A stretch of DNA of 64,000 bases from Candidatus Amarobacter glycogenicus (GTDB lineage: Bacteria > Chloroflexota > Dehalococcoidia > Tepidiformales > Tepidiformaceae). Positions 61,167 to 64,000 of this stretch are shown one piece after another. The stretch lies in assembly GCA_016719395.1 (NCBI GenBank), contig JADJZF010000011.1, positions 124,001 through 188,000 on the forward strand, read 5' to 3'. Below the pieces are notes generated by a model. It was not told the DNA's origin. It made no database searches and worked only from the letters and a program-made list of their open reading frames with translations. Both the position numbers and the translations under genes were made by a program. Each line of letters opens with the position of its first letter. The first letter of the stretch is position 1.

Positions 61167-62450
61167 ATGTCACGACGCGGCCAGCGCTACAAAGAACCCA
61201 CTGAACCAACCTTCATCACCGTCCGCGTCGAATCGCCCGTCTTCGGGCGCGCGGGCCTCGCCCACGGCCCCGATGGCCGCGTCGTCTTCGTCGCCTTCGC
61301 CGCCCCCGGCGAACTCGTCGAGGCCCAGGTCGAACGCGAATACCCGGACTACATCCAGGCCGTCACCGCTCGCGTCATCGAAGCCTCACCGGACCGCGTC
61401 GAACCGCCCTGCGCCCTCTTCGGCGAGTGCGGCGGCTGCCAGCTCCAGCACATGAGCTACCCCGCCCAGCTCGCCGCCAAGGAAGCCGTCGTCCGCGAAC
61501 AGCTCCGCCGCATCGGCAAGCTCGATGATTCCGTCGTCCGCCCCATCGTTGGCGCCGCCCACCCGTGGGGCTACCGCAATCACCTGCGCTTCTCCACCGG
61601 CAAGAAATACGGCGATGTCGGCTACATCGGCCGCAAGGGCTACGGCCTCCTCAAGGTCGAATCCTGCCCCATCGCCGACCCCTGGGTCAGCGAGCTCCTC
61701 CCGAAGCTCCAGGGTCACGGCGCCGGCCTCCACCAAATCCAGGTCCGCCACTCCGCCGAGACCGGCACCAGCCTCATCAACCCTGCCATCCCCGGCCTCT
61801 CCTTCGAAACCGGCCAGAAGGCCTACGTCGAAGAGCTCGCCGGCCGCCGCTTCGATGTCAGCGCCTCCGCCTTCTTCCAGGTGAACCACGCCCAGGCCGA
61901 ACAGATGGTCCGGCTCGTCGGCGAAGCCCTCCCCGAACGCGGCGAACTCCTCATCGATGGCTTCGCCGGCGTCGGCACCTTCGCCGTCATCTTCGCCGAG
62001 CGCTTTACCAGGGTGCTCGCCATCGAGGAGTCGAACAGCGCCGCGAAGGATAGCGAGCGCAACCTCGCCCAGGCCCCCAACGTCGAGATGCTCGTCGGCA
62101 AGGTCGAAGACGTCCTCCCCGAGCTCGATGTGCGCCCCGACGCGATCGTCCTGGACCCGCCCCGCCCCGGCTGCGCCCCGCCGGTCATGCGTGCCATCCT
62201 CGAATTCCAGCCGTCCACCGTCGTCTACGTCTCGTGCAATCCGGCCACCCTCGCCCGCGACCTCCGCATCCTCGTCAACGGCGGCTACCAGCTGGACTCG
62301 GTCACCCCGCTCGACATGTTTCCCCAGACCGGCCACATCGAGTGCGTCTCCCGGCTCACCTTCATCGGCCTCCCGGATGTCCCCGAAGACGCCCCGGAAG
62401 TGCCCGCCGAGCCCGCGGAAAGCCTGCCCGACGACCTGGACGATGACTAG
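61167..62450 (+). CDS. RNA (uracil-5-)-methyltransferase of the TrmA/RlmD family
   Basis: The 427-residue SAM enzyme has a TRAM-like N-terminus (VRVESPVFGRAGLAHGPDGR), a Cys-cluster PCALFGECGGCQLQHM and VESCPIAD for a [4Fe-4S], the SAM region IDGFAGVGTFAVIFAERF, and VVYVSCNPATLARDLRIL with the catalytic Cys. It methylates U in 23S rRNA or tRNA; the cluster suggests RlmD/RlmCD. It ends with an acidic tail and TAG overlapping the maf start (TAGTG). Confidence 0.9.
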   Translation: MSRRGQRYKEPTEPTFITVRVESPVFGRAGLAHGPDGRVVFVAFAAPGELVEAQVEREYPDYIQAVTARVIEASPDRVEPPCALFGECGGCQLQHMSYPAQLAAKEAVVREQLRRIGKLDDSVVRPIVGAAHPWGYRNHLRFSTGKKYGDVGYIGRKGYGLLKVESCPIADPWVSELLPKLQGHGAGLHQIQVRHSAETGTSLINPAIPGLSFETGQKAYVEELAGRRFDVSASAFFQVNHAQAEQMVRLVGEALPERGELLIDGFAGVGTFAVIFAERFTRVLAIEESNSAAKDSERNLAQAPNVEMLVGKVEDVLPELDVRPDAIVLDPPRPGCAPPVMRAILEFQPSTVVYVSCNPATLARDLRILVNGGYQLDSVTPLDMFPQTGHIECVSRLTFIGLPDVPEDAPEVPAEPAESLPDDLDDD

Positions 62451-63072
62451 TGCCAGGGCGCCCGCGCGTCATCCTCGCCTCGGCCTCCCCCGCCGCCGCG
62501 AGCTCCTCGCCGCCCTCATCGATGACTTCGCGGTCGTTCCCTCGGACGTCGAAGAGCTCCTGACCGGCGACGGCTTCGTCGATGCCGAACGCCTCGCCTT
62601 CGCCAAGGCGCGGGACATCGCGGACCGGCATCCCGGCGCTACCGTCATCGGCTCCGATACCGTCGTCTTCGATGAGGAGCGCAGTTTCGGGAAGCCGGAC
62701 GACGCCGTCCACGCGATGGACATGTGGCGGCTGCTCCGCGGGCGCGTGCACGAAGTCGCGACCAGCGTCGCCGTCGTCGGCCCGGCTGGCGAACGCCAGC
62801 TCACCGAAGTCGCTGAGGTCGAGCTCACCGCCCTCTCGGACGCCCAGGTCCACGCCTACGTCGCCTCCGGCCGCCCAATGGATAAGGCCGGCGGCTACGC
62901 TATCCAGGACGAAGACGTCCCCACCGTGGCGAGCCTCGAAGGCTGTTACTGCGCCGTCATGGGCCTCCCCCTCTGGGCCACGAAGGACCTGCTCGAAGCG
63001 TCCGGCATCGCCTGCCGCGAACCTTCCGCCACCTTCCCCCGCTGCGCCGAATGCCCGTCCCGCCCGGCCTAA
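62450..63072 (+). CDS. maf: Maf-like nucleoside triphosphate pyrophosphatase (one-base frameshift)
   Basis: GTG 62450 starts VPGRPRVILASASPA, then one C is missing in a CCCCC run near 62487; corrected it gives ASASPRRRELLAALIDDFAV, the Maf signature. The rest is normal: TVIGSDTVVFDEERSFGKPD, RGRVHEVATSVAVV, ASGRPMDKAGGYAIQD and EGCYCAVMGLPL. The 623-nt length confirms one deletion. Maf proteins remove non-canonical nucleotides. The upstream methyltransferase stop overlaps this start. Confidence 0.87.
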
Positions 63073-63125
63073 CACCCGTCACTCGTCATAACGCACCGGA
63101 CTTTGCCAAGATCAACACGACCTGA

Positions 63126-63139
63126 CATGCTTCGGCATG
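63126..63139 (+). other. Small UUCG-tetraloop hairpin
   Basis: CATGC-TTCG-GCATG, a 5-bp stem with a stable tetraloop, 54 bases after the maf stop and 77 before the next start. Without a T-tract it is a leader hairpin or mRNA end. Confidence 0.4.
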
Positions 63140-63215
63140 CGAGTACACTCGCCTTCAATGCTTGCGTCAGCCCACGCGCAGCGGCAATCCGGGGAGAGGT
63201 AGCGGAGGCCAGACG

Positions 63216-63962
63216 ATGACCATGAACAGCAGCCTGGGGCGCGCCGCCAGCAGCAACCACCACCAGATCCGCGTCCTCCTGGTCGATGACCACGCCGTCA
63301 TCCGCCAGGGCCTCAAGATGCTCCTCGAAAGCCGCCCCGAAATCGAAGTCGTCGCCGATTGCGAAAACGGCCGCGAAGCCCTCCTCGCCGTCGAGCGCCT
63401 GAGACCCGACGTCGTCCTCATGGATGTCGTCATGCCCGGCCTGAACGGCATCGAGGCCACCCGCCAGATCCGCAAGGCCTCCTCCAGCACCCGCGTCGTC
63501 ATCCTCTCCGGCTTCGTCGATGAGGAGCAGATCACCGGCGCCCTCCGCAACGGCGCCTCCGGCTACCTGGTCAAGAACAGCGACGTCTCCGAGCTGGTCC
63601 TCGCCATCCAGACCGTCCACCGCGGCAACCAGTACTACTCCGCCGCCCTCAGCGAAGGCTTCGATATCCCCGAACTCCAGCTCCAGGCCCGCCGCCCCGA
63701 GCAGAAGACCGGCGTCGACACCCTCACCGCCCGCGAACGCGAGGTCCTCCAGCTCATCGCCGAAGGCCACACCAACTCCCGGATCGCCGAAGAGCTCGTC
63801 GTCAGCGTGAAGACGGTCGAGGCCCACAAGGCTCACATGGACAAGCTCAAAGCGAAGTCCCGCACCGACCTCATCCGCTACGCCCTCAAGCGCGGCATCG
63901 TCAAACTCGAAAGCGTCGCCGAAGCCGAAAAGTCCCTCGCCAACCTCGGCGGCAGCGACTAG
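63216..63962 (+). CDS. LuxR/NarL-family response regulator
   Basis: ATG 63216 (SD GGAGG seven bases away) gives 248 residues: receiver IRVLLVDDHAVIRQGLKMLL with the phospho-acceptor in DVVLMDVVMPGLNGIEATRQ and SGYLVKNSDVSELVLAI, then a LuxR HTH (LTAREREVLQLIAEGHTNSR, IAEELVVSVKTVEAHKAHMD). The 25-residue N-terminal extension is unusual. No cognate kinase is visible in the window. It ends 38 bases before the window edge. Confidence 0.92.
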   Translation: MTMNSSLGRAASSNHHQIRVLLVDDHAVIRQGLKMLLESRPEIEVVADCENGREALLAVERLRPDVVLMDVVMPGLNGIEATRQIRKASSSTRVVILSGFVDEEQITGALRNGASGYLVKNSDVSELVLAIQTVHRGNQYYSAALSEGFDIPELQLQARRPEQKTGVDTLTAREREVLQLIAEGHTNSRIAEELVVSVKTVEAHKAHMDKLKAKSRTDLIRYALKRGIVKLESVAEAEKSLANLGGSD

Positions 63963-64000
63963 GAACTCGAGGCGGAGGCTAACTGGAGTAGCAAGTCTGT

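Overview
The window is G+C-rich, protein-dense bacterial DNA with GTG and TTG starts, Shine-Dalgarno (SD) sites of the GGAGG type, tRNAs with encoded CCA, a primary sigma factor and a three-gene succinate dehydrogenase with a single cytochrome b subunit. The gene mix (SnoaL-like proteins, SDRs, a nitronate-monooxygenase-like protein, amidohydrolase, CocE-type hydrolase, truncated KdpD forms) fits a heterotrophic Chloroflexota, possibly Dehalococcoidia-like. That placement is inference. I see no phage, IS element, rRNA operon or CRISPR array.

Region 1 (1-22.6 kb, all minus strand) is an unusual catabolic-looking array. About 16 SnoaL/NTF2-fold genes (about 20 domains) are interleaved with two APH/ecdysteroid-kinase-like kinases, two SDRs, a carboxylesterase, a class C beta-lactamase-like esterase, an enterochelin-esterase-like hydrolase, a tandem ABM protein, a CocE-type hydrolase, a tyrosine-phosphatase-like protein, an amidase and a broken DMT-type permease. 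Many genes are joined by ATGA or GTGA stop/start overlaps. The array shows recent tandem duplication, chimeric junctions, gene relics, and a 194-nt G/C/A-only block that is probably an assembly artefact.

Region 2 (22.8-31.6 kb, plus) is a potassium uptake locus. A membrane histidine kinase equivalent to the C-terminal half of KdpD is followed by KdpE, a 55-aa protein, a lone receiver, a 27-aa membrane peptide, KdpF, KdpA, KdpB, KdpC and a separate KdpD N-terminal/Usp protein. KdpD is therefore split into two genes that bracket the pump. A long perfect hairpin and a tRNA-Arg follow.

Region 3 (31.8-42 kb) holds an SDR, a nitronate-monooxygenase-like protein and an amidohydrolase (minus), an SDR and a carboxymuconolactone-decarboxylase-like protein (plus), a patatin and a threonine-dehydratase-like enzyme (minus), and two exported cell-wall-type proteins, an ABM protein and a methyltransferase (plus). 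Region 4 (42-47.1 kb) is modABC behind an NrtR-like Nudix regulator, divergent from a PadR module whose two promoters share a motif. Region 5 (47.2-64 kb) is core: tRNA-Ser, miaB, a hydroxyacyl-CoA dehydrogenase, sdhCAB, Nudix, a GNAT-TetR-GNAT module with a double operator, rpoD, an HTH-methyltransferase, a RHH/PIN toxin-antitoxin pair, an RlmD-like methyltransferase, maf and a LuxR-type response regulator.

A quality caution runs through everything. At least ten otherwise normal genes carry single-base frameshifts, several in G or C runs. Among them are rpoD (one insertion and one deletion that cancel) and maf, and the tRNA-Arg acceptor stem is one G short. Most apparent pseudogenes may be consensus errors and should be checked against reads before being interpreted as decay.
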